64,000 nt of DNA. It comes from Pseudomonas saudiphocaensis. GTDB lineage: Bacteria; Pseudomonadota; Gammaproteobacteria; Pseudomonadales; Pseudomonadaceae. The stretch is from NCBI RefSeq assembly GCF_000756775.1, contig NZ_CCSF01000001.1:1426001-1490000 (forward strand). The letters run 5' to 3'. The position numbers and the translations under genes were made by a program. The notes beneath the pieces were generated by a model. It ran no database searches. It was not told the origin of the DNA and saw only the letters and a list, made by a program, of their open reading frames with translations. Positions within the stretch are counted from its first letter, which is position 1. Each line of letters begins with the position of its first letter. Below, piece after piece: positions 1-8,608 of this stretch.

Positions 1-3000
1 AAGGCTGATATCGCGCTGGGCGATCAACAGCAATTCGTCGCTGCCCTCCAGACGCGCCCCTTCGCTGCCGATATCGCGGCCAGCCCGGAGCACCGTTTGA
101 GCGCCGGTCAGACTGCTGGTTTGTGCCTGGTTGTCGCTGAAGCTGTCCCGGGTATTCGTGGTTTTTGCGCTAATACCGCTGCGACCAACGGACCTGTGCG
201 CCTCATCCACATTACGGGTTTGGCTGCCGGCACTGAGCCGGATATCGCGCGCGGCGCTAGCGAACAAAGCGCCCCCGGCACCGACACTCGACGCGCGCAG
301 ATTGAGATCGTTGCCGGCTTGAAGCTGCAGATCCCCCTGAGTCTGGATGCTGCTACCGACTTCGCGACTACCGGACTCCTTGCGCCAGTTGGCGCTGTCC
401 CAAGTGATGGCCTGGCTATGACTTTCCTGCACAGAACCAATATCAACGTCCCGCCCGGCGGCCAGGAGGGTCTGCCCGCCTTCACCGCTATTTACTACCT
501 GCGCGGCCTGCAGACGAAGATCGCGTCCCGCTGCAGCGAGCAGTTGCCCTGCCGGCTCGGAGACGAACAGCCCGGCAATGCGCGATACCATCTCCCGGCT
601 GCCCTGCTCGCTCCGGGTGGTCTGGCGGTTGGCAATCAGGTTGAGGTCGCGCCCTGCCGTGACGCTAAGGTTGTCGCCCGCGCTGATCAGACCGCCAAGG
701 TTGTTCAGGTCGCTACGCGCTTGTAGACCAACGGCGTTGGCCTGGATGCGCCCGCCGAGATTGTCGATGTTCTCAGCGCTGATTGTTGCGACGCCTCGCG
801 CGCCAAGGCTGCCGCTGTTGACCAGGTCGCCGCTTAGGTCGAGTTGCAGAGTTTGCCCGGCAAGCAATGCGCCGTGCCCGTCTAGGTCGCCCTCACGCAC
901 ACGCACATAGACCTGCGGCACCAGAGCCAAGGTAGTGGTGCCATCGGCCAGGGTCACCTCACGCTCCACAAGCCAGACAATATCGCTGGTCAACTGCGCC
1001 ATCTGCTCGGCGCTAAGGGCCACGCCCGGCACCAGTTGCCAGGCCTGGGCCAGGGTCACGGCGCTGTCGATCAGGGCCAGATACTGGGCTTCGTCGTCGG
1101 CATGGCCCTCAAGGAAGCGCCGGCCAGTCAGTTGTGCGACCTGTTCACGGATTAGCTTCTGTTCGTAAAAGCCATCGCCCAGGCGTTTCTGCGCGGTCGC
1201 TGGGTCCACGGAAAGCCGTTGCAGCATGTAATCGGACGATAGCCAGTTACGGTAATTGGCAAAACGCGGGTCGGTTTCGACCAGATAGCTGGCGCTGCTG
1301 CTGGGACGGAACAGGGCGCTGCTCGGCACTTGAAGCGCCAGGCTGGCGCTGCGCACCTGCTGAACGATGCCGCTGGCATTCTGCTGATCAAGCGACGGTA
1401 CCGAGACGACAGGACCAAGACCCAGGCCACTACCGCTCGGCGTGCCGTGTTGTTCATAGACACTGGGTTGCAGGCTGATTTCCTGGATACTGCTTGCCGG
1501 TCGATAGGCGCTACTCCGGCTGCCCTGACGGTCTCGGCCCTTGCGCTGGATGCGGTAGAAGTTGGTCACCGTGCCGCTATCGCTGGTTACGCGCTGGCCC
1601 GCCACCTCGGTGTTGGTCAGGCTGTCGATATTGGCCTGGAGCAGGCCGCCGGCGATGATCTGACTCTTGTCGTTGACTACCTCTTCGGCGTCGATGGCGA
1701 GGTTGCCGCCAGCAAGTATCTGGCCGGGAGCGCTGGTCTTGATCCGGGTCTCATTGACCACGCGGGTGTAGTCGTAGCGATTCCAGTTGTCGCGCCGCCC
1801 TTCGGGGGTCACCAAATACAGCACTTCGTCGGTGTAGGTGGAAATCCGATCCGAGCCGTAGCGGTTGGCCGAGCCGCTTAGTTGGAATTCCCGTCTAGCT
1901 TCGCGCGATACCTCGACCACTTCGGTGCTGAAGTGCTCGTTGCTGTTGCGTACGTTGCGCACGTTCAGCGCCAGGTCACCAAGGGCTTCGATGGTGGCGC
2001 TAGCGTTGTGCAGAGTCTCGGCCTGGCCGCTGGCGCGACCGTCCGCGTCCAGGTGGCCGCCGATGGCCAAATCGCCAGCACTGAAGATCAGCGCCTGCTC
2101 CCGGTTGGCGACGACCCGCGCACCTATGTCCATACGCTCACGAGCGGCGATCACGCTGGTCTCGCCCTGCTCGACATCGTTGCGCAGACTATCCGCTTCG
2201 ATGCTCAGGGTATCGCCGTAGATTCGCCCTGTACCGAGGTTAGTCAAATGCGTGGCGCGCAGTTCGACCTGCTCGCCGTCGATCAGACCACGGTTGCTCA
2301 GTTCACCCGCTACCTGGATGTGTCCCTGGCTGGCGGTGATTTCGCCACCGGACTGGTTGGCCAACTCGGCAGCCTGAAGGACAAGGCGCTCGCCCGCCAG
2401 CAACTCACCCTGGTTGCTCAAGGATCCGGCCAGCTTCAAATCCAGATCGCCACCCGCCTGTAGCAGCCCGCTATGCTGGTAGTCGCCGCTCAGCTGCAGG
2501 GACAAGTCGCCAAGACTCAGTGCCTGTCCATCCCCACTGTAGTGGTCAGCCTTGATGGCGAGTGCCCGCCCGGCAATCAGGGTGCCGTCGGTATTTTCTA
2601 TGCTCGGGCCGGCCACCGCTGGATCACTCGCAGCGATACGCAGATCACGGCCAGCGGCAATCTGTCCGCGGGTATTGTCCAGACCGCCATCGCTGCTCAG
2701 CTTCATGTCACCGTCGGCGCGCAATTCCCCTGCGGTGTTGTCAATCTGATCTGCGCTGATGGCCAGCGAGCGCCCTTCGATACCCTGTTCGGCATTTTGG
2801 GTCGCCCTGTTATCGAGGCTCTCGGCGACCAAGCGCAGTTCCTGACCGGCACGTAGCAGGCCGGTGCGGTTATCGACCTGCCCGCCTGCCACGACCTGAA
2901 TGTCACCCAGGGCCTGCATCTGCCCGGTGTTGTTGAGCAGGTCGCCGCCGACCTCTACCCGAACAGCCGTGGCGCTGGCGATGCTGCCTAAGTTTTCTAA

Positions 3001-3990
3001 ACGGCCGTCGGCGCTGATGACCACCTCACCGGCGCTGGCACCGATCTTTCCTGCATTGCGCACACCCACGCCGGCCTCGTTGCCCACCAGGGTGATCTTG
3101 CCAGCATACATGCCGCCCAGTTGGGCGACGTCGATAGCAACGCCGGCGGCCGCTCCCTTGCCCGGCGCCGCGCTGATCTGCTGCTGGTCGGCACTTACCC
3201 GGTTGGCCCCAGCGACCACAGCCAGGTCATTGGCCCAGATGCCAGCGTTGACTTCCACTGAGCGCGCGATGATTGCCGTGTAATCACTGCGACTGGCGTC
3301 CAGCCCGGCACCCTCAATGACCACCCTGCCGTCCTGTACCAGATAGCCATCGAGCCGACCGCCGTTAAGCAGCGGCTGGCCAGTGGTTAGGGTCGTACGA
3401 TTGGCGTTGATGAAGCCGCAGCCATTACAGGTGATTCCCGCAGGGTTGGCGATCACCAGCTCGGCACGTTGGCCGGCTACCTCGACGTATCCATGCAAAC
3501 GACTTGGGTTGCTGGAGTTGACCTCGTTGAGGATCACCCGAGCGCTTCCTTTGGCCAGCCAGGGGTTGCCCTCGACCCAGCCGCCAAGCTGGGTTTTTAC
3601 GTTGCCCCGCGAGTTATTGAGGATGGCACCCCGACCATCCACGTCAAACTGACTGTAGAGGTTGCGCGACACACCGGCGGCGCTGGGCGTCTGGATATTC
3701 ACTAAAGGCGTGCCGTTGCCGCTATCGAGCACAGTGGGTCGCTGGTTACCCGGCGCATTGCGGTCAGCGATGATATCGGCGTGGGCCTGTGGCCCGATCA
3801 GTATCACTAGGCCAAGCGCCGTCATCAGAGAAAACCGCAAGGGTTGCAGGCGAACCACACAAGTACTGCCAGCCTGCTTCCCGCGACCCGTGCAGCCAGG
3901 GGCCTTGACGTTGCTGGTCACGTTTTCGGCGACAACCATTAGCAGGTTGCGCGCCTTGTTGAAAACGATCCGGTACAGATGTTTGTTCAT
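1..3990 (-). CDS. TpsA exoprotein, filamentous-haemagglutinin/CdiA-like (partial, C-terminus outside window)
   Basis: The reading frame is open from an ATG at 3990 to the window edge (1330 codons, no stop), so only the N-terminal part is present. Residues 1-30 match the extended signal peptide region of TpsA proteins (MNKHLYRIVFN...), followed by a hydrophobic signal peptide ending AHA near residue 71. The two-partner secretion domain follows, with the NPAGITCNGCGF motif at about residue 182, which carries the paired cysteines common in CdiA proteins. After it come long haemagglutinin-type beta-helix repeats (ALDNxxG/AGxDLxL patterns) and a region with NYRNWLSSDYML, which I recall from CdiA proteins. 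It is preceded by AAGGGAAT as RBS and lies 52 nt downstream of the acyltransferase gene. The family is exported by TpsB and acts as an adhesin or contact-dependent toxin. Toxin type and immunity gene cannot be judged here. Confidence 0.9.
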   Translation of the reverse strand, partial: MNKHLYRIVFNKARNLLMVVAENVTSNVKAPGCTGRGKQAGSTCVVRLQPLRFSLMTALGLVILIGPQAHADIIADRNAPGNQRPTVLDSGNGTPLVNIQTPSAAGVSRNLYSQFDVDGRGAILNNSRGNVKTQLGGWVEGNPWLAKGSARVILNEVNSSNPSRLHGYVEVAGQRAELVIANPAGITCNGCGFINANRTTLTTGQPLLNGGRLDGYLVQDGRVVIEGAGLDASRSDYTAIIARSVEVNAGIWANDLAVVAGANRVSADQQQISAAPGKGAAAGVAIDVAQLGGMYAGKITLVGNEAGVGVRNAGKIGASAGEVVISADGRLENLGSIASATAVRVEVGGDLLNNTGQMQALGDIQVVAGGQVDNRTGLLRAGQELRLVAESLDNRATQNAEQGIEGRSLAISADQIDNTAGELRADGDMKLSSDGGLDNTRGQIAAGRDLRIAASDPAVAGPSIENTDGTLIAGRALAIKADHYSGDGQALSLGDLSLQLSGDYQHSGLLQAGGDLDLKLAGSLSNQGELLAGERLVLQAAELANQSGGEITASQGHIQVAGELSNRGLIDGEQVELRATHLTNLGTGRIYGDTLSIEADSLRNDVEQGETSVIAARERMDIGARVVANREQALIFSAGDLAIGGHLDADGRASGQAETLHNASATIEALGDLALNVRNVRNSNEHFSTEVVEVSREARREFQLSGSANRYGSDRISTYTDEVLYLVTPEGRRDNWNRYDYTRVVNETRIKTSAPGQILAGGNLAIDAEEVVNDKSQIIAGGLLQANIDSLTNTEVAGQRVTSDSGTVTNFYRIQRKGRDRQGSRSSAYRPASSIQEISLQPSVYEQHGTPSGSGLGLGPVVSVPSLDQQNASGIVQQVRSASLALQVPSSALFRPSSSASYLVETDPRFANYRNWLSSDYMLQRLSVDPATAQKRLGDGFYEQKLIREQVAQLTGRRFLEGHADDEAQYLALIDSAVTLAQAWQLVPGVALSAEQMAQLTSDIVWLVEREVTLADGTTTLALVPQVYVRVREGDLDGHGALLAGQTLQLDLSGDLVNSGSLGARGVATISAENIDNLGGRIQANAVGLQARSDLNNLGGLISAGDNLSVTAGRDLNLIANRQTTRSEQGSREMVSRIAGLFVSEPAGQLLAAAGRDLRLQAAQVVNSGEGGQTLLAAGRDVDIGSVQESHSQAITWDSANWRKESGSREVGSSIQTQGDLQLQAGNDLNLRASSVGAGGALFASAARDIRLSAGSQTRNVDEAHRSVGRSGISAKTTNTRDSFSDNQAQTSSLTGAQTVLRAGRDIGSEGARLEGSDELLLIAQRDISL

Positions 3991-4042
3991 TGCAATTCCC
4001 TTTGCGTGACAAATAACGTGACGACAATTGAAGTGGCGTGCG

Positions 4043-4561
4043 CTAGCTGGCGGACGGCAGCGGATGGGCTTCGAACCAGGCGCGCGCTTCGGCGGGCATC
4101 ACGCCGATCCCCTGGAAAGTCTTTACCCGCAGGCCCCGCTCTTCACCACGGTGGTACAGCGCCCGAGCGCAGCGGTTGGCCAGGAGCCTGCGTTGCAGTA
4201 GGCGGGTGATCTGCTGGGTATGGCCGAACGGCGCAACCCAATCGTGAATCCACATGCAGTCCCCGCTGTTCCAGTCCGCGTCGGGAATGCACAGCGGTGA
4301 CTCACGCAGGTAACGCGCCTGCGCCTGCGCGCTTAGGTTCAGCCAAGACAGGTAGAACACCGGCTTGCCCTGCTCGCAAGCAAGGATGAACTGCTTGTGC
4401 TTGAGCGCCGGCAGCAGCAAAGCCGACAGACTGTGCAGCGGCGCATCACGATGCGCTGGTGAATGCATCCACAACCAGACGGCGGAGCCGAGGACCTCGG
4501 CTTCGTTCCAAGGGCTGTCAAACAGACCGGGGGCGGTGAAATCCAGGGTATCGAAGCGCAT
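4043..4561 (-). CDS. HlyC/CdiC-like toxin-activating lysine acyltransferase
   Basis: This is a 172-residue protein, the size of HlyC (170 aa), read from an ATG at 4561 with an AGGAAGG ribosome site 2 nt upstream of it in the overlapping end of tpsB. The HlyC signature is clear: WLWMHSPAHRD near residues 29-39, with the candidate catalytic His37, then YLSWLNLS, then SGDCMWIHDWVAPFG, which holds the family's essential Asp. Proteins of this family transfer a fatty acyl chain from acyl-ACP to lysines of RTX toxins, and similar genes sit between cdiB and cdiA in some contact-dependent inhibition loci. Position between tpsB and tpsA implies that the TpsA protein is the substrate (inference). In the sequence as given the frame is continuous with tpsB because of a one-base insertion, so it may be translated both as a fusion and from its own start. 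Confidence 0.85.
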   Translation of the reverse strand: MRFDTLDFTAPGLFDSPWNEAEVLGSAVWLWMHSPAHRDAPLHSLSALLLPALKHKQFILACEQGKPVFYLSWLNLSAQAQARYLRESPLCIPDADWNSGDCMWIHDWVAPFGHTQQITRLLQRRLLANRCARALYHRGEERGLRVKTFQGIGVMPAEARAWFEAHPLPSAS

Positions 4562-6355
4562 GGCCTTCCTCAGAACGACAAGTTGAGATTGAATCCCGGT
4601 GGTGCTGTCGGCGGTCTTGAAGCCATCGGGCTTGTCGAGCGCTTGCCCCCAGAACAGGTCGTAAGAGAGAGCCTTGTAACCACCGCGCAGGCCGATGACA
4701 GCACCGGCCAAGTGCTTGCCAAGCAGCCACTCGCTGGAGCTGCCGCCCACCTCGCCGTAATCCAACCCCAGATATAGCTCCTGACCGCTACGTCCCAGAG
4801 CCAGGCCCAGATCGTTGCGGATCAACCAGCCTCGTTCGGCGGACAGAATGTTCTCGCCATCGAAGCCGCGCACGGTGTAGCGGCCGCCGATGGAGAATCG
4901 GTCCTGCGGTACCAGCGGCGTTCGATTCCACTGCGCACGCCAGCTACCGGTGTAGCGCAGGCGCTGGCGGGCTAGCTCGAAGGGCACGTGCGCTTGGGCG
5001 TGGGCGGTGATGATCGCAGCGCGCGAGGTGCCTTCACCGAAATCCTCTTCCGGTGCCCTTAGGGAGTTGTGGGCTCCAGTGCCACGTCGGTAGCCGAGGC
5101 CAAGGTCAAGGGTACTGGTGCCGACAAACTCACGGTGGCTGAGGTCAAACGCCCACCCCGCCATGCGCCGACGCTGCACTTCGATCTCGGTATCGTCGAT
5201 ATGGTTGCTTGATGAACGGGTCCAGCCACCGAGAGCGGCTATGGTCTTGCGCACTCCGTCGCGATACAGAAGGCGAGAAAGGCGCACTTCGTTGTTGCGG
5301 CTATGCCCACTGTAACGATAGGTCTGGCTCGCTCCCGCCACGCTCTGGTGGTAGTCGTACTCGCTGGCGGTGATCCCCAGCATCCAGTAACCGTAGGGCA
5401 ACGAATAATGCAGGGTATGCCCCTTGCTACCACGCTCACCGGATTGTCCGCCGCCCAGATCGTGGTTGTAGCTTAGGTAAAACAGATCATTGAGGGTCAG
5501 CAGGTGGTCAAACGACAGCGCCACGTTACCCTGGTACTTGCCCGTCGAGTCGCTGCCTGAGTCGTCCAGGGACAGGCTCAGGCGCAACGGTAGCGCCTGT
5601 TTCCAATGGATCACCACATCACTTTCGCCAGGCTTGGCGTCAGCACCTTCTGCCGGAACGATCTGGATATCAGCCTCGGCAGTAGGAACCCGCTTGAAGT
5701 TCTCCAAGGCCTGTTCGATATCGCGCAAGTTGAGCAGATCGCCCGAGTTAGCAGGCACGGCATTCCAGATCCTGGCCCTGCTACTGCTGTTCTCGGCGAA
5801 ACGGATGTTGCGGATGCGGCCTGGTACCAGGGTCAAGCGGAGCGTCCCCTGGTTCAGGTCCTGGGGCTCGGCCAGTACACGAGTGGTGACGAAGCCTCGG
5901 GCAACGATCGCATTCTGGATGCGTTTCATACTCAGGTTGATGCCGGTAGCTCCCAGACAACGACCTAGAGCTGGGTCATCCGCGGGGTTGGCGGCACTTA
6001 GCGCCCACTGAAAAGCAGGCGCTGCCTCGCCCAGCAGCTGAATATGGTGAATGGCAAAACAAGGCGTTTCCTGTTCGGGTAGCCGGTCGCCGTCAAACTG
6101 CGCTCCCGGCAGTTCAAAGCGCACGTCAGGAGAAGGTTCTAGCTTTTCACGCTGAGCGCGCTCGCGCTCCTGCTGGCGCAGTAATTCCTGTCCCAGCACT
6201 GAATCGGCAGCCGCAGCGGGGCCAGCCAGGATCAGCAGAGAAACCAGCAAAGCATGCTTGAAAGTCGGTGCGACTAAAGAGGCATGACAAAAGGCTACCG
6301 CCGACTTGCCCGCACGGCAAAGCAGTAGCCCCCTGCTCCGAGAGGGAAAAAACAT
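4043..6355 (-). CDS. TpsB outer-membrane transporter (ShlB/FhaC/CdiB family), fused by apparent frameshift to the acyltransferase
   Basis: The open frame is 770 residues against about 560-600 for the family. Residues 1-50 form a signal peptide ending AGPAAA; POTRA domains occupy roughly 75-235, starting CFAIHHIQLLGE and including RLTLVPGRIRNIRF; the 16-strand barrel follows with the conserved VRGF motif near residue 494. At GFKTADSTTG the family end should be a short last strand ending in Phe. Removing one G of the CCC/GGG run at 4595-4597 gives exactly TTGFNLNLSF and a TGA at 4572-4570, immediately before the acyltransferase RBS and ATG. The intact gene would therefore be 594 residues. The start has AAGGAC 7 nt upstream. 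The protein exports TpsA across the outer membrane. If the insertion is real the last strand is lost and secretion is probably impaired. Confidence 0.85.
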   Translation of the reverse strand: MFFPSRSRGLLLCRAGKSAVAFCHASLVAPTFKHALLVSLLILAGPAAAADSVLGQELLRQQERERAQREKLEPSPDVRFELPGAQFDGDRLPEQETPCFAIHHIQLLGEAAPAFQWALSAANPADDPALGRCLGATGINLSMKRIQNAIVARGFVTTRVLAEPQDLNQGTLRLTLVPGRIRNIRFAENSSSRARIWNAVPANSGDLLNLRDIEQALENFKRVPTAEADIQIVPAEGADAKPGESDVVIHWKQALPLRLSLSLDDSGSDSTGKYQGNVALSFDHLLTLNDLFYLSYNHDLGGGQSGERGSKGHTLHYSLPYGYWMLGITASEYDYHQSVAGASQTYRYSGHSRNNEVRLSRLLYRDGVRKTIAALGGWTRSSSNHIDDTEIEVQRRRMAGWAFDLSHREFVGTSTLDLGLGYRRGTGAHNSLRAPEEDFGEGTSRAAIITAHAQAHVPFELARQRLRYTGSWRAQWNRTPLVPQDRFSIGGRYTVRGFDGENILSAERGWLIRNDLGLALGRSGQELYLGLDYGEVGGSSSEWLLGKHLAGAVIGLRGGYKALSYDLFWGQALDKPDGFKTADSTTGIQSQLVVLRKAMRFDTLDFTAPGLFDSPWNEAEVLGSAVWLWMHSPAHRDAPLHSLSALLLPALKHKQFILACEQGKPVFYLSWLNLSAQAQARYLRESPLCIPDADWNSGDCMWIHDWVAPFGHTQQITRLLQRRLLANRCARALYHRGEERGLRVKTFQGIGVMPAEARAWFEAHPLPSAS
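4595..4597 (-). other. Probable one-base insertion (GGG run) at the tpsB/acyltransferase junction
   Basis: On the coding strand the sequence ACCACCGGGATTCAAT is read T-T-G-I-Q in the fused frame. With one G fewer it reads T-T-G-F-N-L-N-L-S-F-stop, the expected end of a TpsB barrel. It may be a sequencing error in a homopolymer, a real mutation, or a phase-variable site; the run is short, which argues against phase variation. Confidence 0.7.
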
Positions 6356-6483
6356 TTCGCGTCCTTGTGAAATTGAACTCCTAATACGGGTCCATTATCA
6401 CGCGTTCATCCCTGAGCGATTGCTAGCCACTTCGCATCAATCTTGCACGACTTGGTCAATAACGTGCGGTAACTAACAAACTA

Positions 6484-6509
6484 CGGCTGACACCTGAAAA
6501 CGTCAGCCG
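6484..6509. terminator. Rho-independent terminator hairpin, T-run on the plus strand
   Basis: A perfect 8-bp stem CGGCTGAC/GTCAGCCG (6484-6491 and 6502-6509) is followed by CG and six T on the plus strand. On the minus strand it lies just after the sugar dehydrogenase stop, preceded by an A-run and followed by the T-rich TAGTTTGTTAG. It most likely ends the dehydrogenase transcript and insulates the tpsB promoter region. Confidence 0.6.
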
Positions 6510-6531
6510 CGTTTTTTGTCGAACAGTGCCT

Positions 6532-7827
6532 TTACTGATTTCGACTCACCCTCCACACCGTATTAGCCAGATCATCAGCAACGATCAGCGCGCCGCGCGG
6601 ATCAACCGTCACACCGACGGGGCGGCCGCGGGTCTTGCCGTCGTCGGTGCGAAAGCCGGTTACGAACTCCATCGGCTCACCGGATGGTCGACCGTTTTCG
6701 AAGGGAACGAAGATCACCTTGTAGCCCACCGGATTTTTTCGGTTCCAGCTGCCGTGTTCTCCGATAAATACGCCATCGGCGTACTCCGGGCCCATGACTT
6801 CGCTGGAGAAGTCCAGGCCGAGGGCGGCGACGTGGGAGCCCAGGGCGTAGTCCGGCGTGATGGCGGCGGCAACCTTGTCCGGGTCCTGCGGCCTCACGCG
6901 GTCGTCGACATTCTTGCCCCAGTAGCTGTAGGGCCAGCCGTAGAAGCCTCCTTCCTGTACCGATGTCAGGTAATCCGGCACCAGGTCCTCCCCTATTTCG
7001 TCCCTTTCGTTGACTACCGCCCACAACTGCCCGGAACCCGGTTGGATGGCGAGGGCAGTAGGGTTACGCAGGCCGGTTGCGTAGGGTTTGTAAGCGCCCG
7101 TCTCGGCGTTGATCTGCCAGACGAGCGCACGATCCACTTCGGCCTCCATGCCACGCTCGGTGATGTTGCTGTTGGAACCGATACCCACATAGAGGAAGCG
7201 ACCGTCAGGGCTGATGGTCAGCGCCTTGGTCCAGTGGTGATTGATTGCCGATGGCAGGTCGGTGACTTTGACAGGCGGACCGCTGGCCTCTGTCTGGCCA
7301 TCCTGATAGTCGAAGCGCACCAGCGCATCCTGATTGGCCACATAGAGGTTGCCGTCATGGAAAGCCAGCCCATAAGGGGCATTGAGGTCTTCGGCGAAGA
7401 CCGTTTGCAGTTCGTAGGTGCCATCACCATCCGCATCGCGCAGCAGCGTCAGGCGATTACCACTTTCCACAGAGGTATTGCCCTTGGCCTTGATATAGCC
7501 AGCAATTACGTCCTTGGGCTTGAGCTTGGCCGCATTACCGCCACGCCCTTCCGCCACGAGGATGTCACCGTTGGGTAGCACCAGGGTCTGGCGCGGGATC
7601 TTGAGGTCGGTTGCGATGGCGGTAACCGTGAAGTTCTCAGGCACCGTCGGTACCTGATCGCCCCATGGCGTGGGCTCGGCGATCTTCATGCTGGGCAGCA
7701 AACCCCGCTCTGGATCGGGCAGCTTGGGCTCAGCGCCATAGGTTTGGGCGATGTTCTGTTCGTCGCCACCACATGCGCTCAACAGCAATGCCAGGCTCAG
7801 GGCGGTCAGCGGGCTGATGTAGTTCAT
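6532..7827 (-). CDS. PQQ-type sugar/sorbosone dehydrogenase-like lipoprotein (beta-propeller)
   Basis: The 431-residue protein begins MNYISPLTALSLALLLSACGG, a lipoprotein signal with lipobox LSAC, so it is exported and lipid-anchored. The start at 7827 is chosen over the longer frame because the lipobox sits at the right distance and GAGGGG lies upstream. The body shows propeller repeats of the sorbosone/glucose dehydrogenase (GdhB/YliI) family: PNGDILVAEGRG, LTISPDGRFLYVGIGS, YATGLRNPTALAIQP, GFYGWPYSYWG, GVFIGEHGSWNR, RGALIVADD. Relatives oxidise aldose sugars in the periplasm with bound PQQ; many members have no proven substrate. Its ATG overlaps the stop of the DUF2231 gene by 4 nt (ATGA), so the two are translationally coupled. 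Confidence 0.85.
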   Translation of the reverse strand: MNYISPLTALSLALLLSACGGDEQNIAQTYGAEPKLPDPERGLLPSMKIAEPTPWGDQVPTVPENFTVTAIATDLKIPRQTLVLPNGDILVAEGRGGNAAKLKPKDVIAGYIKAKGNTSVESGNRLTLLRDADGDGTYELQTVFAEDLNAPYGLAFHDGNLYVANQDALVRFDYQDGQTEASGPPVKVTDLPSAINHHWTKALTISPDGRFLYVGIGSNSNITERGMEAEVDRALVWQINAETGAYKPYATGLRNPTALAIQPGSGQLWAVVNERDEIGEDLVPDYLTSVQEGGFYGWPYSYWGKNVDDRVRPQDPDKVAAAITPDYALGSHVAALGLDFSSEVMGPEYADGVFIGEHGSWNRKNPVGYKVIFVPFENGRPSGEPMEFVTGFRTDDGKTRGRPVGVTVDPRGALIVADDLANTVWRVSRNQ

Positions 7828-8279
7828 TTGGCACCCCTCGAGCGCAGGTTGGTAAGTCCGATACCGGTCGCCACACAGGCCAGCAAGGTAACGATTAACG
7901 AGAGGATCAGGCCATTGGGCATCGCCGCCCATGCATCCTTGGCATGCTCAAGGGAGTTGACGAAGCCCAACACCCAGGTGGCCAGCAGCAGCAAAAAGTA
8001 GAGCGCTGGTCTACCCGCCTTGTGCTCGGCTCGGATCAGGTTGACCAGTGCGAAGAGCAAGGCCAGGCCACAGAACACCAGGCCTCCGGCAATCAGCCAT
8101 GAGGAAAAGTTGCTCCACTGGATCTGGTAACTGCGGTAGTAAGCGATGTCGCTCAACAGGGCACCGAGGAACAGGGGGACAGTCCCGGCAAGCAGGGTCG
8201 CATGCAGCGGATTCGGCGTGCTGCGGCGGGATCTTCGATGCGTGCGGTGGGTGGTTTCGGTCACGGCGGGGCTCCTCAT
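7824..8279 (-). CDS. DUF2231 family four-helix membrane protein
   Basis: This 151-residue integral membrane protein has four hydrophobic segments (about residues 27-45, 60-82, 92-110 and 120-142) and the DUF2231 layout starting NPLHATLLAGTVPLFLGALLSDIAYY. The basic N-terminus (HRTHRRSRRS) is predicted cytoplasmic. The start at 8279 has CAGGA about 10 nt upstream; a much longer upstream extension in the same frame is only an open-frame shadow of the dehydrogenase gene to its right. It overlaps the downstream sugar dehydrogenase by 4 nt. DUF2231 proteins often accompany periplasmic redox enzymes or cytochromes, so an electron-transfer or quinone-linked partner role is possible but unproven. Confidence 0.8.
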   Translation of the reverse strand: MRSPAVTETTHRTHRRSRRSTPNPLHATLLAGTVPLFLGALLSDIAYYRSYQIQWSNFSSWLIAGGLVFCGLALLFALVNLIRAEHKAGRPALYFLLLLATWVLGFVNSLEHAKDAWAAMPNGLILSLIVTLLACVATGIGLTNLRSRGAK

Positions 8280-8608
8280 CGCTGGGCGTCCTGACCGGCA
8301 TTGCGTATGTGATGGCCGGTCAAGCGCGCTCTGAACTGTGCATAGATGAGGATTGTGTGGCCTGGGTGTTAGTTCACTGCCGTCTGCCGCAAGGAGGTGA
8401 GTGCCCGTCTCTACACCGCGTCCTGGCCCATGTGGGATAGAGAAGATCAAAGCGCGCGAAGCTAGGTCGAGAAGCATGAGAAGAAGATCAGGGCGCTGAA
8501 AAAGCTGCTTGAATTCAGGAACCGGGCCGCCTGCTCCGACGGTTTCTCGCTTTTGTTTCAAACCCTTTCCGCCAGCCGTTTCGCATCGTTCCGGCAACGA
8601 CTCTTTCC
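8280..8608. other. Gene-free interval upstream of the DUF2231/dehydrogenase pair
   Basis: I see no convincing coding frame, RNA gene or strong terminator here. It should hold the minus-strand promoter of the DUF2231 gene and the end of the hydroxyacid dehydrogenase transcript. Confidence 0.4.

Noticed and set aside
97-3705. Many plus-strand open frames (for example 97-726, 1330-1881, 1882-2463, 2473-2856)
   Set aside because: They are antisense to the continuous minus-strand TpsA frame, have repetitive low-similarity translations and lack ribosome sites.
6356-6480. Search for a consensus promoter of the tpsB operon
   Set aside because: A TTGACC and a GATAAT are present on the minus strand but not at a workable spacing.
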